Shown one piece after another: positions 25,380-33,264 of a stretch of 64,000 bases of DNA. Location: contig CAWFKW010000003.1 in NCBI GenBank assembly GCA_963816535.1, forward strand, positions 124,001 through 188,000. The letters are read 5' to 3'. This DNA is from CAWFKW01 sp963816535 (GTDB lineage Bacteria; Bacteroidota; Ignavibacteria; Tepidaquicellales; OLB5). How positions within the stretch are numbered: the stretch's first letter is position 1; each line of letters opens with the position of its first letter. The notes under the pieces are model-generated. The model made no database searches. It was not told where the DNA came from and was given only the letters and a program-made list of their open reading frames with translations. The position numbers and the translations under genes are program-made.

Positions 25380-26489
25380 ATGGATAGCAGTATATTCCAC
25401 ATAGATCCTGATATTCGGAAATCGGAAACGCTTCATTCGGAATTTTACAAGAGCGGCGAGATATTTGAACAGGCAAAGAATGACGTATTTGCACGCTCAT
25501 GGCAGTTTATTGGCGATACTGACATGGTTAAAGTTCCCGGGCAGGTTCATCCGTTTACATTGCTTGAGGGTTGCCTGGATGAGCCGCTTCTGCTTACGAG
25601 AGATAATGAAAACGTTATCCATTGCCTTTCTAATGTTTGCACTCACCGCGGCAATATTTTAATCGAAAATCCGGATGTTCTGAAAGTAATGCAGTGCCGC
25701 TACCACGGAAGACGTTTTGAGCTGAACGGGCGCTTCAAATCAATGCCGGAATGCGAAGACGCCATGAATTTCCCGACTGAAAAGGACAATCTTCCAAAAA
25801 TTAAGTTTGGAATTTGGGATAAATTTATTTTTGTATCGCCCGATCCTATTGCGCCTTTAGAAACTTTCACCGGAGATATGATCAAGCGGCTTGAAGGCGT
25901 GAACCCCGGCAATATGATATACGAACCCACGCGCTCAAGAGACTACCTGGTACACGCAAACTGGGCATTATATTGCGATAATTACCTGGAAGGCTTCCAC
26001 ATACCTTACGTTCACGCAGGGCTCAACGAAAAACTCGATTACGGGAATTATACGTCAGAGATATACGAATTCAGCAATCTCCAGCTTGCCATGGCGAAAA
26101 GAGGCGAGGAATGTTTTGAACTCCACGAAACATCTCCTGATTACGGCAGCGAAATAGCCGCATATTATTGGTGGCTGTTTCCAAACACAATGTTTAATTT
26201 TTATCCGTGGGGACTTTCAATAAACGTGGTTAAACCGCTGGCAAAAGACCTTACAAAAGTATCCTTTATAACATATATAAGCGACCCTTCACGGCTGGAT
26301 AAAGGCGCAGGCTCAGGATTAGACCGCGTTGAGCGCGAGGATGAGGCAATAGTGGAGCAGGTTCAGAAAGGCGTTAGTTCAAGATTATATTCATGGGGAA
26401 GGTACTCGCCGAAACGCGAGCAGGGCGTTCATCATTTTCACTCACTTCTTGTAAAATTCCTTACAGATAAATCCGCTGAGTTAACATGA
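25380..26489 (+). CDS. Rieske non-haem iron oxygenase, alpha subunit
   Basis: A 369-residue enzyme with an N-terminal Rieske domain (ligands in CTHRGNILI near 86 and CRYHGRRF near 105) and a C-terminal catalytic domain with the mononuclear iron motif in CDNYLEGFHIPYVH near 198-211. Such proteins hydroxylate aromatic rings or quaternary amines; the single-gene form without a beta subunit resembles choline monooxygenase-type members. No ferredoxin or reductase gene adjoins. It overlaps the next gene, an SDR, by 4 bases (ATGA), so the two products probably act on one substrate. Confidence 0.88.
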   Translation: MDSSIFHIDPDIRKSETLHSEFYKSGEIFEQAKNDVFARSWQFIGDTDMVKVPGQVHPFTLLEGCLDEPLLLTRDNENVIHCLSNVCTHRGNILIENPDVLKVMQCRYHGRRFELNGRFKSMPECEDAMNFPTEKDNLPKIKFGIWDKFIFVSPDPIAPLETFTGDMIKRLEGVNPGNMIYEPTRSRDYLVHANWALYCDNYLEGFHIPYVHAGLNEKLDYGNYTSEIYEFSNLQLAMAKRGEECFELHETSPDYGSEIAAYYWWLFPNTMFNFYPWGLSINVVKPLAKDLTKVSFITYISDPSRLDKGAGSGLDRVEREDEAIVEQVQKGVSSRLYSWGRYSPKREQGVHHFHSLLVKFLTDKSAELT

Positions 26490-27250
26490 CTAACAAAAAT
26501 GTACTGCTTATCGGAGCATCGCAGGGAATTGGTAAAGCGCTTGCACAAGAATTTGCAAATAATAAATACGATCTGGTTTTGCTTTCCAGAAACACTGATG
26601 CAATAAAGGCGATCAGCGATGAGATTACTTCCAAAGGCTGTAAATGCAGTTTCAAGGGGTGCGACGTTTCTGATTATAAACAGGTCAAAGACGGGATAGA
26701 GTTCGCACATCAGCGCCTTGGCGCAATTGATATTGCAATCATTAACGCAGGAATCGGCCATCCGGAGTGGATGAGCTCGTTTTCAAGCGCCGGATACAGG
26801 GAGGTTATACAGACCAATGCCTTTGGAATTGCAAACTCACTTGAGTTCTTAATCCAGATAATGAAGAAGCAGGGTCACGGCAAAATTGCAGGAGTAACAT
26901 CTCTGGCCGATGTGAGAGGATACATGGGTTCAGCGGCTTACGCTTCAAGCAAGGCCGCGGCATCGCTGCTGCTGGAATCAGCGAGAGTAGAGCTGAAAGA
27001 AAGCAATATCAGCGTAATTACTGTGCGTCCCGGATTTGTGAAAACGGCAATGACTGATAAAAACGAATTCAAAATGCCGTTTATGTGGTCCGCTGAAAAA
27101 GCTGCGCGGAAGATCCGGAAAGGAATCGAAAGGAATAAAAGTATTGTTCAGTTCCCGTTCCCCATTGTTTGGGCGACAAGGATAATCAAGAATCTGCCAA
27201 ACTGGATTTATGACCCGCTGATGAGAGTTTCGAGGCCGGCGAAAAAATAA
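26486..27250 (+). CDS. SDR family oxidoreductase
   Basis: A 254-residue NAD(P)-dependent short-chain dehydrogenase. The cofactor loop is GASQGIGKALAQEF near 8; NAGIG lies near 87, and the catalytic residues are Ser in VTSLADVRG and the Tyr-Lys pair in AAYASSKAAAS near 155. The C-terminal end is basic, as in SDRs of the DltE/YqjQ kind. Overlap with the Rieske gene suggests a two-step oxidation, hydroxylation followed by dehydrogenation, but the substrate is unknown. Confidence 0.9.
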   Translation: MTNKNVLLIGASQGIGKALAQEFANNKYDLVLLSRNTDAIKAISDEITSKGCKCSFKGCDVSDYKQVKDGIEFAHQRLGAIDIAIINAGIGHPEWMSSFSSAGYREVIQTNAFGIANSLEFLIQIMKKQGHGKIAGVTSLADVRGYMGSAAYASSKAAASLLLESARVELKESNISVITVRPGFVKTAMTDKNEFKMPFMWSAEKAARKIRKGIERNKSIVQFPFPIVWATRIIKNLPNWIYDPLMRVSRPAKK

Positions 27251-27363
27251 GATTGTCCTAAGAAATCTCTTACATCCCCCGCCATCAGGGGAGAATCAGA
27301 GGGGGGGGTAAAAACCAAGATTCCCGCTTTCGCGGGAATGACAGAACCTGTCTCCCCATAACA

Positions 27364-27430
27364 GGTCTACGACTCTTCCCTACGGGTCTACGACCCGAAG
27401 GATCGTAGACGAGTCGAAGACTCGTAGAGG
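27364..27430. repeat. CTACGACTC palindromic repeat
   Basis: A segment made of GTCTACGACTCTTCCCTACG, GGGTCTACGACCCGAAGGATC and CGTAGACGAGTCGAAGACTC, able to fold into nested hairpins. Related copies lie near 47360-47425 and in part near 1748-1790. Just upstream, AGATTCCCGCTTTCGCGGGAA (about 27320-27340) is another hairpin. Confidence 0.65.
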
Positions 27431-27460
27431 GAAGACACAGAGGGGGTGGCTTATCTGTTT

Positions 27461-28465
27461 TCAAAAACCAACTACTGTTCCATCAGCCTTGATGATATTA
27501 TTGTGGACGCCCTCAATGCTTTCGCCATGCCCAAGAATAACTTGATCAAGCTCGGCGCCAATTACTTTTGCGCCTTCATATATAATAGAGTTTTTCACTT
27601 TTGAGCTGTGTACCGAAGCGCCTTCGGCAAGAGTTACATTAGGGCCAATGACGCTGTTGCCTATTATGCAGTTTTTGCCAATGAATACGGGAGGAACTAT
27701 TTTTGAACCGCGCGGGACTTCATATTTTGTATTTTTATAGTCCCTTTGAAGCAGGTATGCGTTTGTGCTGAGAAGCGTTTCAGGTTTGCCGCAGTCGAAC
27801 CAGTTCTGTATCTCAAATGCAGTAAATTTATTTTTATCATCGATCATCTTTTGCATAGCGTCTGTGACCTGGTACTCGTTCTTTGTTCTGATGTTGTTTT
27901 CCATCAGGTGTTCTACCGCGTCAAAAAGTTTTTTACCGTCCTTTATCATGTAAATTCCCGCAATGGCGCTTTTGCTGCTTGTCACTTCGGGGCCTGACGG
28001 CTTTTCTATCATTTTCTGGATGAATCCGTTTTCAGACTCAACTATGCCGAATCTTCTAATATCTTCAACGTCTTTAACAGCAATAGCAGAATGCTCCGAG
28101 TCAAGTATTGCGTCCAGGTCAAATTCAAAGATAGTATCTCCAAGAAGCACGAGCATGGGTTCTGAGCCTATAAATTCTTTGCCGTGATAAATGGCGTGCC
28201 CTAATCCGAGCATATCTTTCTGCTCGACAAACTCGAAACTGATTGTTTTGTTACCGCCATAGCTGCTTAACACAGTATCCTTTATCTGTTGGCCCAGATA
28301 ACCGATGATAAATATTACCTTATCAATCCTGCCGGAAACGATAAGCTCATCAATTAAATGGAAGAGCATGGGTTTGCCTCCGACATTTAACAGAACCTTT
28401 GGTATCTTATTTGTTAAAGGCTGCAGCCTGGCGCCAATGCCTGCAACCGGAATGACGGCTTTCAT
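27461..28465 (-). CDS. sugar-phosphate nucleotidyltransferase
   Basis: A 334-residue enzyme of the glucose-1-phosphate thymidylyl/uridylyltransferase group, making NDP-sugars for surface polysaccharides. The N-terminal nucleotide-binding signature is AGIGARLQPLTNKIPKVLL at 8-26, with GDTIFEFDLD near 108 and EKPSG near 153. From about residue 250 the protein changes to short hexapeptide-type repeats (FIGKNCIIGNSVIGPNVTL), a left-handed beta-helix as in GlmU-like and GDP-mannose pyrophosphorylase-like members. The exact sugar is not determined by these motifs. Confidence 0.9.
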   Translation of the reverse strand: MKAVIPVAGIGARLQPLTNKIPKVLLNVGGKPMLFHLIDELIVSGRIDKVIFIIGYLGQQIKDTVLSSYGGNKTISFEFVEQKDMLGLGHAIYHGKEFIGSEPMLVLLGDTIFEFDLDAILDSEHSAIAVKDVEDIRRFGIVESENGFIQKMIEKPSGPEVTSSKSAIAGIYMIKDGKKLFDAVEHLMENNIRTKNEYQVTDAMQKMIDDKNKFTAFEIQNWFDCGKPETLLSTNAYLLQRDYKNTKYEVPRGSKIVPPVFIGKNCIIGNSVIGPNVTLAEGASVHSSKVKNSIIYEGAKVIGAELDQVILGHGESIEGVHNNIIKADGTVVGF

Positions 28466-28489
28466 GTTTAAAATATGTTTATTGTTTTA

Positions 28490-28520
28490 TTCGTGCCACG
28501 ACATGGAGTCGTAGCACGAA
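28490..28520. repeat. GTCGTGGCACGAA palindromic repeat, copy 1
   Basis: TTCGTGCCACGAC and GTCGTAGCACGAA form a nearly perfect hairpin around ATGGA. A second copy with loop GTGAA lies at 42999-43029. This one sits between alaS and the nucleotidyltransferase and may also act in transcript ending. Confidence 0.7.
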
Positions 28521-28523
28521 AAG

Positions 28524-31304
28524 TTATTTCAAATATTTTTTTATTATCGTTGGCAGAGCCGCAAGAGCTTCATTTATTTTTGAAACGTCTTTTCCGCCGG
28601 CAGTAGCAAGCTGGGGCCTGCCGCCTCCGCCTCCGCCCAGAATTTTCGCCACATCTCCTGCAATTTTCCCTGCGCTAAGTGATCTTTCTTTTATCAGGTC
28701 GTCAGTTACAACAGCGCACAGACTGACTTTATTATCGATTTCGGAATAAATAAGTCCGACCCCCCTTTTCAGTTTACCCCTTAGCGCATCTCCAATATCA
28801 CGGAGTTCATCCATGCTATCTGCATCAAACTTCGCCTTAATAATATTCACATCTTCAAATTTCTCAGCCGTTGAAACCAGCGCGTCCAGTGATTCAATAG
28901 CTTTCTTTATTTTACCTTTAGCCAGAAGCTTTTCGGCCTGCTTTTTTTCTTCAAGATATTTTTCCTTCAATTCATTAATAGAACTTACTACAGCGTCCTG
29001 AGAATTCAGTAGTTTATGCAATAACAGAGCATCCCTGAAACCGGCTATCTTAAGTTCATTCTTTAGGCTGTTCAAATTGGCTTCAATGTCAGGCGAATAT
29101 TTTTCAGGCAGTTCGTTTACAATCTTATCTATTTCCTGAACCCTCTCGTTCATAAACCTGATAATCCCCTCGCCGGTTCTCGCAAATATTCGCCGCGTCC
29201 CTGACGAAATACTTTCTTCTTTTACAATTTTGAACAAGCCAATATCATCTGTTGATTTAACGTGTGTACCGCCACAAAGTTCGACACTGTACTTATCGTC
29301 AATTATCACAACCCGCACCTCATCGCCATACTTCTCGCCGAAGAACATTCTGAGGTTAGGATATTCTCTGCTGGCTTCATCTTTTTTCATGAGGCGGGTT
29401 TGTACGGAAATATTTTCATGAATTTTATCATTAACCATTTCTTCAATGGCCGTAATTTCTTCATCCTTCAGCTTATGAAAGTGCGGGAAATCAAATCTCA
29501 GGAAATAGTCGTCAAGATAAGAGCCCATCTGCTTGACATGCGGACCCAATACTCTGCGCAAAGCTTCATGTACAATATGCGTAGCGGAATGATTGCGCTG
29601 AATTGACAGACGCCGCGGGAAATCGATCTTAGCAACCACATCATTCATTACAAATGCATTATCGAACTTTCCCTCAACTATTACATAATCCTTTTCTGAA
29701 TCAATCACTTTTATTTCCTTATCTTCTAGAATCAAAACGCCCTTGTCGCTCACCTGACCGCCGGACTCAGAGTAAAATGGATTATTATTTAATACGCAAA
29801 CTGAATGTCCGTTTCCCAACTTCTCCTGGATATGAATAATCTTAGTCCTGATCCCGTTTTCATCCGCATTATAGGGGTCGTATGGATTTCGGTTTTCTAA
29901 GTAAGATTTCGTATCAAACCCCTTATCAGTATCATGAGCAATATCTTCCCTAGCGCTCCTTGCCCTCTCCTTCTGTTCTGACATCAATTCATTAAACTTG
30001 TTCACATCGACCTCATAACCAATTTCTCTTGCCATAAGCTGGGTAAGGTCAACAGGGAAGCCATATGTATCATGGAGTTTGAAGGCAACAGAGCCCGAAA
30101 ACACTTGTCTTGAAGTAGCGGTCCCGCTTACGGGAGTTCTTTCGAACGCCCCTACAGAAACGCCATCGGATCTTTTCATTTTAGATATTTCTTCGTTGAA
30201 GAAGACCAGTCCCCTATCCAAAGTTTCGTTAAAGCCCTCTTCTTCGCCTTCAATAACTTCTTTGATGAAATTCTGTTTATCGATTATTTCAGGAAAAACA
30301 GAGCCCATTTGCGGAACAAGAACATCAACCAGCTTATATATAAATGGTTTATGCATACCAAGATTGCGCCCATAACGCGCTGCGCGGCGTAAAATTCTGC
30401 GCAGAACGTATCCCCTGCCCTCGTTTGACGGGATTGCTCCATCGGCTATCGCGAATGTGAGCGTACGAACATGGTCCGCAACAACATTCATAGCCGACTG
30501 AAATTTATCGCCTGAATATTCTTTTCCTGTAAGATTTATCAATTCATTTATCAACGGAAGAAATACATCCGTTTCGTAATTTGATTTCTTTTTTTGAAGA
30601 ACGCTTACCATTCGTTCAAATCCCATGCCGGTATCTACGTGTTTAGCCGGGAGGTCATGAAGCTTACCCGCGCTATCGCGGTTGTACTGTATGAAAACGA
30701 GGTTCCAGATTTCAACAACGTGCGGGTCGCCGGAATTTACAAGCGCCGGATCGTTCGCTTCAGCCGTAGAATCGTAATGTATTTCAGAGCAGGGCCCGCA
30801 TGGGCCTGTATCTCCCATTTCCCAGAAATTATCTTTCTCATCGAACTTCAGTACGTGAGCCGGGTCAATATCGGTTTCGCTTTTCCACAGATCAAATGAT
30901 TCATCATCGTCTCTGTAAACTGTCGCCCAGAGGCGTTTTTTATCGAGCTTCCAGACTTCGGTTAATAACTCCCACGCCCACCCTATAGCCTCTTTTTTAT
31001 GATAATCGCCAAACGACCAGTTGCCAAGCATTTCAAAAAAGGTGTGGTGAGAACCGTCATGACCTACTTCTTCAAGGTCGTTGTGTTTGCCGCTGACTCT
31101 GATGCATTTTTGGGTATCGGCGCAGCGGGTATATTCGCGCCTTCCTGTTCCTAGGAAAACATCTTTGAACTGGTTCATTCCCGCGTTGGTAAAAAGCAGC
31201 GTGGGATCTTCATATGGAATAACAGAAGCTGAAGGGACAATTTTGTGCCCCTTTGACTTAAAGAAATCGAGAAACTGCTTACGTATTTCTGTTGATGTAG
31301 CCAA
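28524..31304 (-). CDS. alaS: alanine--tRNA ligase
   Basis: A 926-residue class II aminoacyl-tRNA synthetase. Motif 1 region KGHKIVPSASVIP near 17, motif 3 region GRGYVLRRILRRAARYGR near 300, the editing-domain metal ligands HSATHIVHEALR near 582 and CGGTHVKSTDDIG near 688, and the glycine-rich C-Ala tail GGGGGGRPQLATAGGKD are all present. The protein is longer than the common 870-880 residues, partly from an insertion near residue 395. The start is TTG. An initiator tRNA lies 207 bases upstream on the opposite strand. Confidence 0.97.
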   Translation of the reverse strand: MATSTEIRKQFLDFFKSKGHKIVPSASVIPYEDPTLLFTNAGMNQFKDVFLGTGRREYTRCADTQKCIRVSGKHNDLEEVGHDGSHHTFFEMLGNWSFGDYHKKEAIGWAWELLTEVWKLDKKRLWATVYRDDDESFDLWKSETDIDPAHVLKFDEKDNFWEMGDTGPCGPCSEIHYDSTAEANDPALVNSGDPHVVEIWNLVFIQYNRDSAGKLHDLPAKHVDTGMGFERMVSVLQKKKSNYETDVFLPLINELINLTGKEYSGDKFQSAMNVVADHVRTLTFAIADGAIPSNEGRGYVLRRILRRAARYGRNLGMHKPFIYKLVDVLVPQMGSVFPEIIDKQNFIKEVIEGEEEGFNETLDRGLVFFNEEISKMKRSDGVSVGAFERTPVSGTATSRQVFSGSVAFKLHDTYGFPVDLTQLMAREIGYEVDVNKFNELMSEQKERARSAREDIAHDTDKGFDTKSYLENRNPYDPYNADENGIRTKIIHIQEKLGNGHSVCVLNNNPFYSESGGQVSDKGVLILEDKEIKVIDSEKDYVIVEGKFDNAFVMNDVVAKIDFPRRLSIQRNHSATHIVHEALRRVLGPHVKQMGSYLDDYFLRFDFPHFHKLKDEEITAIEEMVNDKIHENISVQTRLMKKDEASREYPNLRMFFGEKYGDEVRVVIIDDKYSVELCGGTHVKSTDDIGLFKIVKEESISSGTRRIFARTGEGIIRFMNERVQEIDKIVNELPEKYSPDIEANLNSLKNELKIAGFRDALLLHKLLNSQDAVVSSINELKEKYLEEKKQAEKLLAKGKIKKAIESLDALVSTAEKFEDVNIIKAKFDADSMDELRDIGDALRGKLKRGVGLIYSEIDNKVSLCAVVTDDLIKERSLSAGKIAGDVAKILGGGGGGRPQLATAGGKDVSKINEALAALPTIIKKYLK

Positions 31305-31511
31305 AATTCTTTAATTTTCTACAAATTTATGATTTTTTGGGAAATATGAAATGTAAGTAATTATGCCAAAGAGAAAAATCAAAACATTAGCCGCTGAATG
31401 AGCGCGGATTAATTAAGATAGGCGCTGAATAAGATTTTTTTCAGATGGAATAAAGGTACAAAACCATAGCTTGATATGACCAATATATAAGGGTATATTT
31501 GTTGACAATAT

Positions 31512-31584
<73 letters not shown>

Positions 31585-31592
31585 CAAAGATT

Positions 31593-31619
31593 AATCCCGC
31601 TACTATGGCGGGATTTTCA
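31593..31619 (+). terminator. terminator after tRNA-fMet
   Basis: AATCCCGC/GCGGGATT stem (31593-31600 with 31608-31615) and a T-rich tail. It is directly followed by the GIY-YIG gene. Confidence 0.65.
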
Positions 31620-31629
31620 TTTTTAGAGG

Positions 31630-31872
31630 ATGATGTCATTTTTTGTATATGTAATCAAAAGTAGTGAGGGATATAAATATACAGGTATGACTGAAGATAT
31701 TGAATTGAGGATGCAACAACATAATGAGAAAACTCTGTCTTTTTGGACTAAAAGAGGGTCAAACTGGAAACTAATTTACAAGGAAGAATTTTACAATAAG
31801 AGCGATGCTTTGAAACGTGAAAAATGGCTGAAAAGTGGGGCTGGTAGAGATTTTTTGAACAGTCTTGAATAA
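31630..31872 (+). CDS. GIY-YIG nuclease domain protein
   Basis: An 80-residue protein that is nothing but a GIY-YIG domain: FFVYVIKS and YKYTGMTEDIELRMQQH give the core Tyr/Tyr and Arg positions, and ALKREKWLKSG supplies the later Glu and the basic end. The family includes UvrC, homing endonucleases and the small UPF0213 group. The gene starts 46 bases after tRNA-fMet and ends 9 bases before a copy of that tRNA's 3' end, so it is framed by tRNA sequence like a small inserted unit. Its low GC matches the nucleosidase gene beside it more than the synthetase genes. Confidence 0.88.
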   Translation: MMSFFVYVIKSSEGYKYTGMTEDIELRMQQHNEKTLSFWTKRGSNWKLIYKEEFYNKSDALKREKWLKSGAGRDFLNSLE

Positions 31873-31880
31873 TGATCATC

Positions 31881-31920
31881 GAAGGTTCAATCCGCCGCGG
31901 CGGACTTCCCCCGCTACAAG
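31881..31920 (+). repeat. partial copy of the tRNA-fMet 3' end, interrupted by a palindrome
   Basis: AGGTTCAATCC followed by CTTCCCCCGCTACAAGAG reproduces the T-loop and acceptor 3' strand of the tRNA at 31562-31590, with the 14-base palindrome TCCGCCGCGGCGGA inserted at the T-stem. No other tRNA part is present, so it is not a gene. As a direct repeat flanking the GIY-YIG gene it may mark the far end of an insertion. Confidence 0.75.
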
Positions 31921-31922
31921 AG

Positions 31923-31950
31923 AAAAGCCGTCAGAAATGACGGCTTTTTT
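31923..31950 (+). terminator. rho-independent terminator
   Basis: Perfect 11-bp stem AAAAGCCGTCA/TGACGGCTTTT with a GAAA tetraloop and a run of T. It ends the tRNA/GIY-YIG unit and, being symmetric, could also serve the minus-strand gene that ends at 31971. Confidence 0.88.
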
Positions 31951-31970
31951 GATTAATTCACAGATTACCA

Positions 31971-32672
31971 TTACTTTCCCAACAAGTAAACAACATCAAT
32001 CAATAACTGCGGTAATATACTTTCCAATAGAGTCTTCATAATTTTAGGTGTATTCTCTTTGTATTCCTTATTAATTAACGATTCATCACGGATTTTCAGA
32101 GGTAAATCAGAAATACCGCGTACAATACAACACTTAATTTTGTTTATTGCACATACATAAGCAATTGCCGCTGATTCCCAATCAACGCATAAAACATTTT
32201 GTTTTTTTATCAGTTCTGTCGCTTCGAAATTTCCGTAGTGGTCATTGGTTGCTATTGTTCCCTCATGAACAAAAGGCGGGAGGTTTTTCCAATTTATCCA
32301 TGAATTATCAATCTCAGTAGTCAAAGGCTCATAAATAATATTATCAAGATAGATTTCGTTCCCGAAACAATTATAGTAAACAGTTTTATTTGCAATTACA
32401 ACATCAGATACGATTAGATTAGCGCCGATTCCTCCGCAGGTGCCAAGAACAATTATAATAGATGGTTTCCAATTATCTATTGCATATTGAGAGGCTCCGG
32501 AAGCTTTTGTTACAGTCGGTCCGCTATTGAAGAAAATACAGTTAACGTTATTAATTCTTCGTTCTGCATACTCGCCGTAAGGGAAAGGATTTAATTCGAC
32601 TGGATCAATTTTTGATATGTTTTTGAATGCAATCCATTCCTGCTTAGAACATATTTGGACACAAACATTCAT
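31971..32672 (-). CDS. MTA/SAH nucleosidase-like phosphorylase-superfamily protein
   Basis: A 233-residue protein of the PNP/UDP phosphorylase superfamily. The purine- and ribose-binding landmarks are IVLGTCGGIGANL near 85, DVVIANKT near 98 and VDWESAAIAYVC near 165, where the Glu of the usual DMESAAIA motif is kept; IVRGISDLP near 183 carries the catalytic Asp. This pattern fits 5'-methylthioadenosine/S-adenosylhomocysteine nucleosidase or a related purine nucleosidase. Its GC content is visibly lower than that of alaS and valS on either side, which suggests a different origin. Confidence 0.82.
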   Translation of the reverse strand: MNVCVQICSKQEWIAFKNISKIDPVELNPFPYGEYAERRINNVNCIFFNSGPTVTKASGASQYAIDNWKPSIIIVLGTCGGIGANLIVSDVVIANKTVYYNCFGNEIYLDNIIYEPLTTEIDNSWINWKNLPPFVHEGTIATNDHYGNFEATELIKKQNVLCVDWESAAIAYVCAINKIKCCIVRGISDLPLKIRDESLINKEYKENTPKIMKTLLESILPQLLIDVVYLLGK

Positions 32673-32728
32673 ATTTACAATAAATTATTCGGAAAGAAAA
32701 GAAAATAGAAATGATTCCCGGTCAGGGC

Positions 32729-33217
32729 TTAATTGCATTTATCGGCAATATCGTTCAGCAAATCGATCAGCGCGTAGCAATTCTTGTATAGATCCGCATC
32801 CTTCAACGCATCCACATCGCCGTTAATCTTTATCCTTGAGAGAGTTTCCCACACTGAAGCGGTCATCGAGAAGTTTACAAAACGTTCAAATGATTTATAT
32901 TTTTCATCCTTGTCAAACAGTGAATCGGTTTTAAGCAAGTTTTTATCTTTAAGCAGCGTCTGAATTTGCGTTACCTGGTCATCAGTAAGCATGCAGTTCT
33001 TAGCAACGTCTTTGCTGTGCCCTTTCGCGCTCCCGCTGTAGCTCTTTGCATAAAGGAACGTACTGCCGTCAATGCTGATGCTTGTTTCGCTTGACCAGCT
33101 GTCTTTGCTGTGCTCGCCTTCGGTTAAGTTAATTTTTATGATGAAAGAATCGGCGTAAGCTTGCGAGCAGAATAATCCCAGAATTAAAATTGTTAGTACA
33201 GAAATAAATTTTTTCAT
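32729..33217 (-). CDS. exported protein of unknown function
   Basis: A 162-residue protein with a clear signal peptide (about 1-22, cleaved after AYA) and a hydrophilic remainder. It has two cysteines in the mature part (KNCMLTDDQ and YKNCYALID) and one at the end (DKCN). I do not recognise the family. It stands between the nucleosidase and valS genes, all on the minus strand, with gaps of 47-56 bases and a hairpin-like CCCCTACCCTCTCCTG patch just upstream. Confidence 0.7.
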   Translation of the reverse strand: MKKFISVLTILILGLFCSQAYADSFIIKINLTEGEHSKDSWSSETSISIDGSTFLYAKSYSGSAKGHSKDVAKNCMLTDDQVTQIQTLLKDKNLLKTDSLFDKDEKYKSFERFVNFSMTASVWETLSRIKINGDVDALKDADLYKNCYALIDLLNDIADKCN

Positions 33218-33264
33218 TTGGACCTCCCCCTACCCTCTCCTGTTAGGAGGGGACGAAAAGCTAC

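Noticed and set aside
25380..27250. Part of a complete aromatic degradation operon
   Set aside because: No ferredoxin, reductase, beta subunit or ring-cleavage gene is present nearby.
31881..31920. A second tRNA gene
   Set aside because: Only the T-loop and acceptor 3' strand are present and they are split by a palindrome; no D-arm or anticodon arm.
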